DNA from: Flavobacteriales bacterium | GTDB taxonomy: Bacteria; Bacteroidota; Bacteroidia; Flavobacteriales_D; Sanyastnellaceae | Length of the DNA stretch: 64,000 nucleotides | NCBI GenBank assembly: GCA_947448135.1 | Contig: CANFLZ010000004.1 | Coordinates: 17,058 to 81,057, forward strand | Direction of reading: 5' to 3' | Shown here: piece after piece, positions 1 through 7,962 of the stretch | How the letters are laid out: every line of letters starts with the position of its first letter | How positions within the stretch are numbered: the first letter of the stretch is position 1 | Notes under the pieces: model-generated | Told to the model about the DNA's origin: nothing | Database searches by the model: none | The model's input: the letters and a program-made list of their open reading frames with translations, nothing else | Made by a program: the position numbers and the translations under genes

Positions 1-185
1 TTGGTGCCATTCGCAAAAAGCCGGCGGTAATCGAAACTCCAGCTGGAGATTTTATTGGAATCCGTCACATGATGTTCTTATCTCACAGCTATGATCACAG
101 AATTGTCGACGGTGCTTTGGGTGGAATGTTTGTAAGACGCGTTGCAGATTATTTGGAAAATTGGGATGTAAATCGCGATATTTGA
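1..185 (+). CDS. sucB: 2-oxoglutarate dehydrogenase E2 component (dihydrolipoyl succinyltransferase), 3' end only
   Basis: Only the last 60 codons are in the window; the frame begins at base 3 and ends with TGA at 183-185. The translated end carries the catalytic E2 acyltransferase motif DHRIVDG followed by a conserved C-terminal helix ending in ADYLENW. This is the catalytic domain of the inner-core acyltransferase of 2-oxo acid dehydrogenase complexes, which moves the acyl group from lipoyl-lysine to CoA. The ending RHMMFLSHSYDHR fits the succinyltransferase type best, but a branched-chain or pyruvate E2 cannot be excluded without the lipoyl domain and the upstream E1 gene. The family assignment is firm and the substrate assignment is moderate. 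Confidence 0.8.
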   Translation, partial: GAIRKKPAVIETPAGDFIGIRHMMFLSHSYDHRIVDGALGGMFVRRVADYLENWDVNRDI

Positions 186-210
186 GTGAATTAACACAAA
201 AACAATCCTT

Positions 211-2463
211 ATGGATATTTTAAAAAGAATCATATTTTCAATCATTTTGACCGTAGTTGCTCTTGGCGCTACAGCGCAAAAGGAGTCTCCGGCTAGCTTC
301 GAAGAAGCCAACACTTTGATTGAAGAGAAGCTCTGGGATCAAGCGGTTATCGAGTGGACCAAACTTTTGGTGAAGAAGCCATTGAATGCCAATTATCACT
401 ACAAATTGGGAATGTGCTTGTTGCAAACCAAGGACAAAAAAGATGCGTTGGAACATTTGGAAACGGCATGCGGTTCTGGTAAATTCTCAAAGAATTATGA
501 TCCTTATGATGATGCGGAGGAGTTAGCGCCATTTGAAGCCTTGGCCTATTTGGCAAAAGCGCAACACCTGAATAACAAGCCAGAAGATGCCTTGGATTCC
601 TATGAATTATTGAAATCGAAACTGCCAGCTAAACATATTTTAATGGCTGACCTTCCTCGTCAACAAGAGATGTGTGAGGAAGCCAAGTTGCAATTGAAAT
701 CTCCAAAGAACCATAAAATTGTAAGCTTAGGAGCTGGAATTAATACAGAGTTCAAGGACTTCAATGCGGTAGCGCCAAAGGATTTGAGCATGTTGTTTTT
801 TAGTTCCAATCGTGAGCGTGCGGATTCGAGTAATGCAAGATATGTTGATCCAGAAACCATGGAGTATTTGGATGACATGTACATGAGTTTCAAAGGGGCA
901 GGTATCAAATGGGGTGCTCCAGAACTATTGAATATCAATGCAAGCGTATCTGATCGTGTATGTGCTGTTTCTGCTGATGGGCACACTTTGTTCATCGCCA
1001 GAGGTCCACGCGATGATTCTGAATTTTTAATGTCGCTTTTGGTCGGTGAGACATGGATTGATCCCATTCCATTGAGCTCCACCATCAATTCGTCTTTCCA
1101 AGAAATGGACATGACAGTGACACCCGACGGAAAAACCATCTATTTCTCGAGCAATCGTCCCAATGGATTGGGAGGATTTGATTTGTATCGTTCGACTTTA
1201 CAAAAGAATGGAGAATGGTCAGAGCCTGAAAATTTGGGTGAGTTGGTGAATACAAAATACAATGAGTTGTCACCTTCAATTGGTGGAAATGGAAAGATCT
1301 TGTATTTCTCCTCTGAAGGTCACAACACGATGGGAGGATATGATTTATTCTCTTCTCGCATTGAGAAAAAAGGAGTTTTGGGCAATGCAGTAAACGTTGG
1401 TTATCCATTGTCTACTACTGACGATGATTATTATTTCCAAGCGATTCCCGTTTCTAGAAAAGGATTCATTACCTCTTCTAAGATTGGAGGATTGGGCTTG
1501 CAAGATATCTACGAGGTGACTTTGGCTCGTGATCCAAATGAAGCTCCAGTTATCTTAAAAGGCAATGTGCAGTTGATGGCAGGCAAGACATTGCCAGCAG
1601 GATTGAAATTAATGGCCAAGGCTGAAGGAGAAGATTTGAAAGTAGAAGCCAATTTGGAAACGGCAGTGTTTGAAATGAAATTGCCGCCATGTGCCAATTA
1701 CAAAGTGCAGGTAATGCAAGATAAATCTGTTTTGCACGAGTTTGCAGTGGAAGCTTGTTGTGATGAAAGTGTTATGACTTTGGAACATGAGTTTTACATC
1801 TTCCCGGTAACGAAGAAGCAACCAGCCAAGAATGATGTAGCCCAAACCAAGCCGGTTAAAACGGACAACGCTAAAGCATTAGAAGATGCAGCAAAGGCTG
1901 CGAAAAAGGCAGAGAAAGAAGCGAAGAAAGCCAAGGAGGAAGAAGAGAAGAAAGCACGTGAAGCAGCCAAGAAGGCAGAGAAAAAAGCCAAGGATGCTGC
2001 CAAAGAAGCGGAAGAAGTGGCTGATAAAATTGCCAAGGCGGAAAAGCAAGGATTGGCAGCCCGTCCAAAGCCTGCTGGTGCAAAAGAGAAGTTGGCGCCA
2101 ACCCAATACTACTTTACCTATGGAATGTTCAAGGTTAATTTGGAAGACATGGGAATATTTGTCGAAGAAGTAGCGTTGTTGATTGAAAAAAGAGGATTGA
2201 CTGAAATTGATATTTATGCGTCTTCTTCTAAAGTGCCACGTTCAAACAAGAAGAGCAATCAAGAATTGGCTGAACAACGCGCATCGGATGCCAAGGAAAC
2301 AATTCGAAAAGAATTGGAGAGAATGGGTTATGTTGAGGGTATCCATTATAAGTTTAGAAAGATCTCTTGGGGTGTGAATGGTAAAGAGTTTGAGAACGAT
2401 GCCAAGGAGAATCGAACGATCTATGAGAAGTCCCAATATGTGGAACTCACAGCAGAAGGATAA
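211..2463 (+). CDS. Envelope protein with TPR, PD40 beta-propeller and OmpA-like C-terminus
   Basis: The 750-residue protein starts with a signal peptide (about residues 1-22, ending ATAQ). TPR-like helices follow to about residue 165, then PD40/WD40-like propeller blades; the clearest is TPDGKTIYFSSNRP followed by GLGGFDLY near residues 307-330, with a second at about 355-376. A Lys/Ala/Glu-rich, probably coiled or extended linker covers about residues 553-612. The last 115 residues resemble a degenerate OmpA peptidoglycan-binding domain, with NQELAEQRA matching the usual NxxLSxxRA helix. TPR-PD40-OmpA is the general architecture of PorE-like proteins that anchor the type IX secretion machinery to peptidoglycan. 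Many paralogues exist, so a secretion role is inference. A terminator follows at once. Confidence 0.75.
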   Translation: MDILKRIIFSIILTVVALGATAQKESPASFEEANTLIEEKLWDQAVIEWTKLLVKKPLNANYHYKLGMCLLQTKDKKDALEHLETACGSGKFSKNYDPYDDAEELAPFEALAYLAKAQHLNNKPEDALDSYELLKSKLPAKHILMADLPRQQEMCEEAKLQLKSPKNHKIVSLGAGINTEFKDFNAVAPKDLSMLFFSSNRERADSSNARYVDPETMEYLDDMYMSFKGAGIKWGAPELLNINASVSDRVCAVSADGHTLFIARGPRDDSEFLMSLLVGETWIDPIPLSSTINSSFQEMDMTVTPDGKTIYFSSNRPNGLGGFDLYRSTLQKNGEWSEPENLGELVNTKYNELSPSIGGNGKILYFSSEGHNTMGGYDLFSSRIEKKGVLGNAVNVGYPLSTTDDDYYFQAIPVSRKGFITSSKIGGLGLQDIYEVTLARDPNEAPVILKGNVQLMAGKTLPAGLKLMAKAEGEDLKVEANLETAVFEMKLPPCANYKVQVMQDKSVLHEFAVEACCDESVMTLEHEFYIFPVTKKQPAKNDVAQTKPVKTDNAKALEDAAKAAKKAEKEAKKAKEEEEKKAREAAKKAEKKAKDAAKEAEEVADKIAKAEKQGLAARPKPAGAKEKLAPTQYYFTYGMFKVNLEDMGIFVEEVALLIEKRGLTEIDIYASSSKVPRSNKKSNQELAEQRASDAKETIRKELERMGYVEGIHYKFRKISWGVNGKEFENDAKENRTIYEKSQYVELTAEG

Positions 2464-2473
2464 TGAATAAAAG

Positions 2474-2498
2474 GCCCCCATTTCGGGGGCTATTTTTT
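2474..2498 (+). terminator. Intrinsic terminator after the PD40/OmpA-like gene
   Basis: A perfect six-base stem (2474-2479 with 2485-2490, GCCCCC/GGGGGC), five-base loop and six T (2493-2498). It begins ten bases after the stop codon. The next gene starts only four bases beyond the T-run, so any transcript of that gene must start inside or right after this terminator or arise by read-through. Confidence 0.88.
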
Positions 2499-2502
2499 GT
2501 GT

Positions 2503-3324
2503 ATGAAATATCAATTTAATTTAAAAAAACCACTGGCCTTTTTCGATTTGGAAACGACAGGTGTGGATGTTGGAAAGGATCGAATTGTTGAGCTGGCGAT
2601 TGTCAAGGTAATGCCAAATGGGCAAGTACATCGCATGCCAGCAGAAGGACAAGAGCGGTTGATTTTTAATCCTGAAATGCCGATCCCAATTGAATCTTCT
2701 TTGATTCATGGGATATATACGGAGGATGTCAGAAACGCCCCCACTTTTCGAGAGTTTGCTCCAAAGTTGTATCAGTTTCTTTTTGATTGTGATTTGGCTG
2801 GATTCAATTCCAACAAGTTTGATTTACCGTTGCTGGCTGAAGAATTTTTAAGAGCGGGAATCGACTTTGATGTAGAAGGAAGAAACTTGATTGATGTGCA
2901 GGTTCTGTTTCACTTGATGGAACCTCGAAATTTATCAGCAGCACTTCGTTTTTATACGGGTAAAACATTGGAAGATGCACATGAGGCAATGCCAGATGTA
3001 ATTGCCACGGCAGATGTTTTGAATGCCATGATTGATCGCTATAAGGATGTTAAAATGACGTCTGATAATGGAGATTGGCTCCCCGTTCAGAATGACATGG
3101 AAGTCTTGCATCAAACCAGTGAACGTAGAAAAAAAGTGGATCTTGTCGGTCATATTGTTTTGAATGACAACAATGAGCCTTCTTTTAATTTTGGTAAACA
3201 CCGCGGTAAAACTGTGGAGCAAGTCTTTCAAATGGAACCAGGGTATTATGGTTGGATGATGCAAGCAGATTTTCCTTTATATACCAAAAAGGTGTTGAAG
3301 CAATTGAAAGAGCAATATTCGTGA
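2503..3324 (+). CDS. DnaQ-like 3'-5' exonuclease with C-terminal DUF3820-like domain
   Basis: A DEDDh exonuclease of 273 residues. Exo I is FDLETTG (about residues 14-20), Exo II is AGFNSNKFDLPLL and Exo III is AHEAMPDVIAT, so all four acidic residues and the catalytic His are present. The C-terminal segment FNFGKHRGKTVEQV resembles the DUF3820 quorum-like module often found on such nucleases. It should remove nucleotides from DNA 3' ends, as a stand-alone proofreading or repair nuclease rather than the polymerase III epsilon subunit itself. ATG 2503 was chosen because earlier in-frame options are only a TTG inside the terminator T-run. The stop overlaps the GTG of the next gene. Confidence 0.82.
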   Translation: MKYQFNLKKPLAFFDLETTGVDVGKDRIVELAIVKVMPNGQVHRMPAEGQERLIFNPEMPIPIESSLIHGIYTEDVRNAPTFREFAPKLYQFLFDCDLAGFNSNKFDLPLLAEEFLRAGIDFDVEGRNLIDVQVLFHLMEPRNLSAALRFYTGKTLEDAHEAMPDVIATADVLNAMIDRYKDVKMTSDNGDWLPVQNDMEVLHQTSERRKKVDLVGHIVLNDNNEPSFNFGKHRGKTVEQVFQMEPGYYGWMMQADFPLYTKKVLKQLKEQYS

Positions 3325-4409
3325 AGAGAAAAATAGTCGTTTTGGTTTCCAATGATCTGTCCTTCGACCGGCGAGTTGAGAAGACATGTGCATTGTGGTT
3401 TGATTCAGGATGGGAAGTAGAATTGGTAGGGGTGAAGAAAAGACATAGCCAGCCCATCCATCGACCCTACAATACCAAACGACTCTCTACCTTTTTTTCC
3501 AAAGGCGCGGGTTTTTATGTGGTGTTGCAAATCCGACTTTTTTTTCTTTTGTTGTTCAAGAAAACAAACGTTGTGTGGTCCAATGATTTGGATACCCTCC
3601 TTCCTGCACACTTGATTTGCGCGATGCGCGGTATCGAATTGATTTATGATAGCCATGAGTGGTATACTGAGGCGGAAGGTTTAACAGGCCGGCCATTCAT
3701 CAAAGGAATTTGGAAACGAGTTGAAAAATTTTGTTTACCCGGTCTTCAGCGTTGTCTGACAGTAAATGAATCCATTGCCAAAATATACCGCGGTCTTTAT
3801 CAAGTGGACATGCACGTGGTGCGCAATGTACCTACTCGATGGAAGAATGATTCTTCAGTAAAGATTCCATTGAATTCTGGTCCGAAAATTATTTTGCAAG
3901 GTGCCTATATCGATCCGGACAGAGGTGGCGAGGAGTTGGTTCAAGCCATGCAATATCTTCCAGAGATAACACTGTATGTCATTGGGTCAGGGAGAGCCAT
4001 TCCAAGCATGCGAGCGATGGCTTCCAGCAATGTCATCTTTATGGATCGATTGCCCTATCAAGAGCTGATGTCGATAACTGCACGTTGTGATTTGGGTTTG
4101 AGTTTGGATAAGCCCAAACATGAAAATTATCGGTTGTCTTTGCCCAATAAATTGTTTGATTATTGGCAAGCTGGAATTCCAGTATTGGCCAGTCCAATGG
4201 TAGAGGTAGAGCGCACTTTGCAGCAACACGAGGCTGGTCAAATATTGCGAGATTGGGAACCTAAAGCTATGGCTGAGCAGATTCAGTCCATACTGAATAG
4301 TCCTCAATATGAAACATGGAAAAATAATGCGGCTTTAGCGGGATCTAAGGAAGTTTGGGAGAATGAAGTAAAGGTGATTCAAACTTGGATCAAAGAGCTC
4401 AGTTGTTAG
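3321..4409 (+). CDS. Family 4 glycosyltransferase
   Basis: 362 residues starting at GTG 3321, which overlaps the previous stop as GTGA. The protein begins with a Rossmann strand (KIVVLVSND) and continues with the GT4 landmarks WSNDLDTLLPA, YDSHEWYTE and a C-terminal nucleotide-sugar half (ILQGAYIDPDRGGEEL, SLPNKLFDYWQAGIPVLAS). The family moves sugar from a nucleotide donor to lipid-linked or surface glycan acceptors. An upstream extension to 3252 would lie entirely within the nuclease gene and adds residues unlike the family. The 3' end overlaps the convergent GT2 gene by 11 bases. Sugar specificity cannot be read from the sequence. Confidence 0.8.
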   Translation: MKRKIVVLVSNDLSFDRRVEKTCALWFDSGWEVELVGVKKRHSQPIHRPYNTKRLSTFFSKGAGFYVVLQIRLFFLLLFKKTNVVWSNDLDTLLPAHLICAMRGIELIYDSHEWYTEAEGLTGRPFIKGIWKRVEKFCLPGLQRCLTVNESIAKIYRGLYQVDMHVVRNVPTRWKNDSSVKIPLNSGPKIILQGAYIDPDRGGEELVQAMQYLPEITLYVIGSGRAIPSMRAMASSNVIFMDRLPYQELMSITARCDLGLSLDKPKHENYRLSLPNKLFDYWQAGIPVLASPMVEVERTLQQHEAGQILRDWEPKAMAEQIQSILNSPQYETWKNNAALAGSKEVWENEVKVIQTWIKELSC

Positions 4410-5130
4410 CGCTTTTAAGCCATTTCTTTATTTGGATCCAAGGAAAATTGAACCACAGTATTGGGCCAGAAAGTGTTTCTTTTTTCATTTCCCATTCCTC
4501 TTCATAAAGGCGAGCATTGAATTTTTTCGATATGCCATCAGCATCGCACGCGCAAATCAGAAGAGAAGTTTCTAATCGTTTGAAATTGGATTGGTATAGT
4601 TTCAAATGGAATTGATAATCACCCAACACTTTCCACTTGGCGTCAAATTGAAAGAGGGTAAAGCAATCTCGGTGATACAAGCAGCTTTGTTGGTGTACTG
4701 CGTTTTTCCAATAAAGTTTTGGTCCAAAAGAAGAATGAAATCGATTAGGCACCCATCTGCTTTGGATGTTTTGATTTAAGATATCACCGGTAATTATTTT
4801 GTATTTTGGAACAAAATCGTATTTCATTAAATTGGACAATACATTTTCGTCTGCCAATTGGTCGTCGGCACCCATGAAATAAATCCACTCACCGTTGGCC
4901 TTTTCTAAGGCTTGATTGAAGGCGTCATAAATACCGATGTCATTTTGTTGAATCCAAGTGATTTGATCCTGGTATTGACGGAGGATTTGAATGGTGGTGG
5001 GATCGGTAGAGTAATTGTCTTTTACAATCAATTGAACTTGTTTCATGGATTGATTAATGACCGATAAAATGGCGCGTTCTAAAAGTGCACCTGAATTATA
5101 ACAGGCAATGATGACGCTGATGCGGTTCAT
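4399..5130 (-). CDS. Family 2 glycosyltransferase
   Basis: 243 residues from ATG 5130, which overlaps the stop of the FtsE-like gene (ATGA). The N-terminus ISVIIACYNSGALLERAILSV and the metal-binding region FMGADDQLADE are typical of GT-A fold GT2 enzymes, although the usual DDxSxD is KDNYSTD here. It probably adds a sugar to an envelope polysaccharide using a UDP- or GDP-sugar. Translational coupling to an FtsE-like ATPase is unusual. Convergent with the GT4 gene, with overlapping 3' ends. The longer open frame to 5172 lies inside the ATPase gene and lacks homology-like sequence. Confidence 0.78.
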   Translation of the reverse strand: MNRISVIIACYNSGALLERAILSVINQSMKQVQLIVKDNYSTDPTTIQILRQYQDQITWIQQNDIGIYDAFNQALEKANGEWIYFMGADDQLADENVLSNLMKYDFVPKYKIITGDILNQNIQSRWVPNRFHSSFGPKLYWKNAVHQQSCLYHRDCFTLFQFDAKWKVLGDYQFHLKLYQSNFKRLETSLLICACDADGISKKFNARLYEEEWEMKKETLSGPILWFNFPWIQIKKWLKSANN

Positions 5131-5804
5131 CGGGGTTCGGCACGTTTGATGGATTGACCTTGACATACCCAAACATCACCAACAAATCTTTGCATGGCAA
5201 TGTAATCGTGTGAAGCCATCAATACAGCGGTTCCAGACTGTGAAATTTGATAAAGTAATTCGGTAATCTCCATGCTCATTTGCGGGTCGAGATTTCCTGT
5301 TGGTTCATCTGCAATGATCAAAGAAGGTGTATTCAATAATGCACGAGCAATGGCAACACGCTGGCGTTCACCTCCGCTCAATTGGTGGGGCTTTTTATCC
5401 CCTTTGTCATGCAAGCCAACGCTTTCAAGAGAGGTTTCGATTCTGCTTTTCATGGCAGATTCAGCTTTCCAACCAGTGGCTTGAAGAACAAAGGCAAGAT
5501 TTTCAAATACCGTACGGTCGTTCAAAAGCTCAAATTCCTGAAATACGATTCCGATTTTTCTTCTCAAAAATGGGACTTCCTTGCGTTTGATGTTGAGCAA
5601 ATTATAGCCACAGCATTCTGCATGTTGCGCCTGAATATCTTGGTCAGAATACAGCGTCTTTAAAAAACTGCTTTTACCGCTTCCACTTTTTCCAATGAGA
5701 TAAACGAATTCTCCGGGCTGAATATCAAAATTCAAATCACTTAGAATAAGTGTTTTTCCATGAAAAATATTTCCGTTTGTAATCTGAACAATGGGTTGAC
5801 TCAT
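5127..5804 (-). CDS. ftsE: FtsE-like ABC transporter ATP-binding protein
   Basis: 225 residues with a full ATPase set: Walker A GKSGSGKSS (about residues 38-46), Q-loop FQEFELL, signature LSGGERQRVAIARALL, Walker B LIIADEPTGNLDP and switch His in ASHDY. Length and motifs fit FtsE, which with FtsX controls septal peptidoglycan hydrolases at the inner membrane. No FtsX-like membrane partner is adjacent; in many Bacteroidota ftsX lies elsewhere. LolD/MacB-type ATPases share the same motifs, so the symbol is a best guess. The stop overlaps the start of the GT2 gene. Confidence 0.72.
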   Translation of the reverse strand: MSQPIVQITNGNIFHGKTLILSDLNFDIQPGEFVYLIGKSGSGKSSFLKTLYSDQDIQAQHAECCGYNLLNIKRKEVPFLRRKIGIVFQEFELLNDRTVFENLAFVLQATGWKAESAMKSRIETSLESVGLHDKGDKKPHQLSGGERQRVAIARALLNTPSLIIADEPTGNLDPQMSMEITELLYQISQSGTAVLMASHDYIAMQRFVGDVWVCQGQSIKRAEPR

Positions 5805-5821
5805 GCTGTGAAATTATGCAT

Positions 5822-5857
5822 AAAAAAAGGGTCGTGCATTCGAGCGCGACCCTTTTT
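5822..5857 (-). terminator. Intrinsic terminator downstream of the M16 peptidase genes
   Basis: Stem GGGTCG (5829-5834) with CGACCC (5847-5852), extended by five A-T pairs on each side, and a T-run on the minus strand (complement of 5822-5828). It lies 20 bases past the stop of the 690-residue peptidase-like gene and separates it from the FtsE-like gene. The A/T flanks could make it work in both directions. Confidence 0.85.
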
Positions 5858-5876
5858 ATTGACAATGAATTTTCTA

Positions 5877-7949
5877 TTACTTCACCAAGTCTTTTTTCTT
5901 CATCTTGGCGTTTAAGATGATTTCGTTGATCACCACTTCCATCGATTGTCCAGCAGAAGAAGTCTTGATGCGAGAAGCAAATTTTATTCCTTCTACCTCT
6001 TTGTATTCTGTGTACAAGGTCTCAGAGGTAACCGTTTTATCATCCTGCTTTTGAACACTTACAGATTTGATCTTCATTCCAGAAGCTACATCGTAATAGT
6101 CAGACGAAACTGTTCCGAAAGAATCTGTATTTTCAATGATGTAGGCGTCTTTACCATTCAACACTTCGATTCCCTTTAATACACTGGTTACTCCAAAATC
6201 TTTGGCGTGAAGTTCAGCCAATAAGTCGCATTGCATTTTGGCTTGTTGGATAGCAGCAGCATCGGCTTCTATGTTTTGTCCCATTTGAGACATCTTCAAT
6301 TGCGTACCATCCCATGTTTGGATCATCATCGGATTTCCATTCATGGACATGGTTACTTTCAATGCTTCGTTGGGGATGATTTTGGTATTCATGTCCAATT
6401 TGGCCATGCCTACATCCAACAATCCTTTTTGCTCAATAGAACGAATCTTTCCAATCTTGTCAGCACCGCCAATGGCGTTGATGTAATTGTTGACAACAGT
6501 CTCTGCTGTGATTCCTGCAGGTACTGGTTTCATCTCAACATAGACCGTTCCATCAGGATTGAACTTCAAAATCTTTCCGTCTTTATCAAAAGGTAAAATC
6601 GTTTTCTCAATTTCTTTGTTTCCAACTACGGTGATGTATGCATTGTTGGGCAACAAAATGCGAGAAGCGATATTCTTTACATCTTCTGCTGTGATGGCAT
6701 TTAAGCGCTCCAAATAGGTTTCATAAAAATCTTTGGGCAAGTGATAGCGTTCGATATTTTTTGCAAAGCGAGCGACAGTTTGTGGGCGTTCTAAAGAACG
6801 AGCAAATTGTCCAGTCATGATGTTTTTGACGATTTGTAAAGTTTTGTCATCCACCAACTCAGTGGTCAAACGACTGATTTCATACATCAACTGTGTGATA
6901 GAGCTATCGGTTACTTCATTACGAACACTGGCTGCAGCGCTAAAATATCCGATGTAGTCATCTGGAACAATCTCGGAATATGCTCCGTACGTGTAGGCTT
7001 TGTCTTCACGTAGATTTTGCATCAAGCGTGTTTGAAATCCACTACCACCTAGGATGTTATTTAATACACTCGCAGCCAAAGCATCTTTGGTTGCTGGCAA
7101 TAAATCTACAGGATAAGTAATATCAATAACAGATTGAACGGCGCCGGGCACAGGTACAAATACTACTTCGTTGGCTGCAGGATATTTGGGAGCGCGGAAC
7201 TTCAATTTTGGAACATCGGCGCTTGCCCATGATCCAAAATATTTCTCGGCTTGTGCTTTGGCTTGGTCAACGGAAATGTCTCCTACGATAACCAAATATG
7301 AAACGTTGGGTTTGAAATAAGTGTTGTAGAAACCGACCAAATCTTCTCGGGTAATATTCTTCAAAGACTCTTCAGTTTGTTGTTCACCATAAGGATGATT
7401 TTTTCCGTACTTCACCATGTTCCCAATGCGAGACGAAATGGAGTTTGGATCCGTTTTTTCAGATGCCAAAGCACTGATTGCTTTCTTGCGATCTTTTTCT
7501 AATTCTGATTCAGGGAAAGATGGGTGCAACAACACGTCGTTCATAATGTTCAACAATGTTTCGCTGTGTTTGGTCAAACAAGAACCATAGATTCCATCCG
7601 AACCCGTTGAGAATTGCGCCCCAATGAAATCAACTGCAGAGCTGATTTGATCTTTGGTTTTGGTTTCTGTTCCCGCGCTCATCAATGAACCAGCCATTGA
7701 AGTGTAGCCAGCCTTGTCACCTTCTTTGATGGGATCAATGTCCAATTGCAAAGAATAAGATACTGTTGGCAATTTGTGATTTTCTACAACAATGACTTTT
7801 AATCCATTGTTGAGCGTGAACAATTGGTAAGCACCAATTTGAATTTTTGGAGCCGGTCCAGCAGCAGGTGCTTTGGAACGGTCAATTTTCTGCGCCATCA
7901 TTCCCAATGAAAGGGTCATGAGGCAAATCGAAACGATATATTTTTTCAT
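5877..7949 (-). CDS. M16 family peptidase-like protein, non-catalytic subunit with C-terminal lipoprotein-like domain
   Basis: 690 residues with a signal peptide (to about residue 20, ending MMAQ). Residues 35-465 have the two-domain M16 (insulinase/MPP) fold, including the C-terminal partner motif ILGGSGFQTRLMQNLREDKAYTY. The zinc site is missing: where HxxEH is expected the protein reads GYTSMAGSLMSAGT. Residues from about 490 onward (VVNNYINAIGGADKI, then repeated beta-strand patterns) resemble the LolA/DUF4292-like domain often fused to such proteins in Bacteroidota. It lies 13 bases downstream of a catalytic M16 gene, so the two should form an alpha/beta-type heterodimer in the periplasm. 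The substrate is unknown. Confidence 0.82.
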   Translation of the reverse strand: MKKYIVSICLMTLSLGMMAQKIDRSKAPAAGPAPKIQIGAYQLFTLNNGLKVIVVENHKLPTVSYSLQLDIDPIKEGDKAGYTSMAGSLMSAGTETKTKDQISSAVDFIGAQFSTGSDGIYGSCLTKHSETLLNIMNDVLLHPSFPESELEKDRKKAISALASEKTDPNSISSRIGNMVKYGKNHPYGEQQTEESLKNITREDLVGFYNTYFKPNVSYLVIVGDISVDQAKAQAEKYFGSWASADVPKLKFRAPKYPAANEVVFVPVPGAVQSVIDITYPVDLLPATKDALAASVLNNILGGSGFQTRLMQNLREDKAYTYGAYSEIVPDDYIGYFSAAASVRNEVTDSSITQLMYEISRLTTELVDDKTLQIVKNIMTGQFARSLERPQTVARFAKNIERYHLPKDFYETYLERLNAITAEDVKNIASRILLPNNAYITVVGNKEIEKTILPFDKDGKILKFNPDGTVYVEMKPVPAGITAETVVNNYINAIGGADKIGKIRSIEQKGLLDVGMAKLDMNTKIIPNEALKVTMSMNGNPMMIQTWDGTQLKMSQMGQNIEADAAAIQQAKMQCDLLAELHAKDFGVTSVLKGIEVLNGKDAYIIENTDSFGTVSSDYYDVASGMKIKSVSVQKQDDKTVTSETLYTEYKEVEGIKFASRIKTSSAGQSMEVVINEIILNAKMKKKDLVK

Positions 7950-7962
7950 GGAAATTTCAGTA

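Noticed and set aside
660..1139. Minus-strand ORF of 159 residues within the PD40 gene
   Set aside because: It lies wholly antisense to a well-supported gene and has no recognisable motif.
3538..3545. T8 tract in the first glycosyltransferase gene as a phase-variation site
   Set aside because: A single tract in codons for Phe/Leu-rich sequence in an A/T-rich gene; weaker than the triple tract at 23537-23561.
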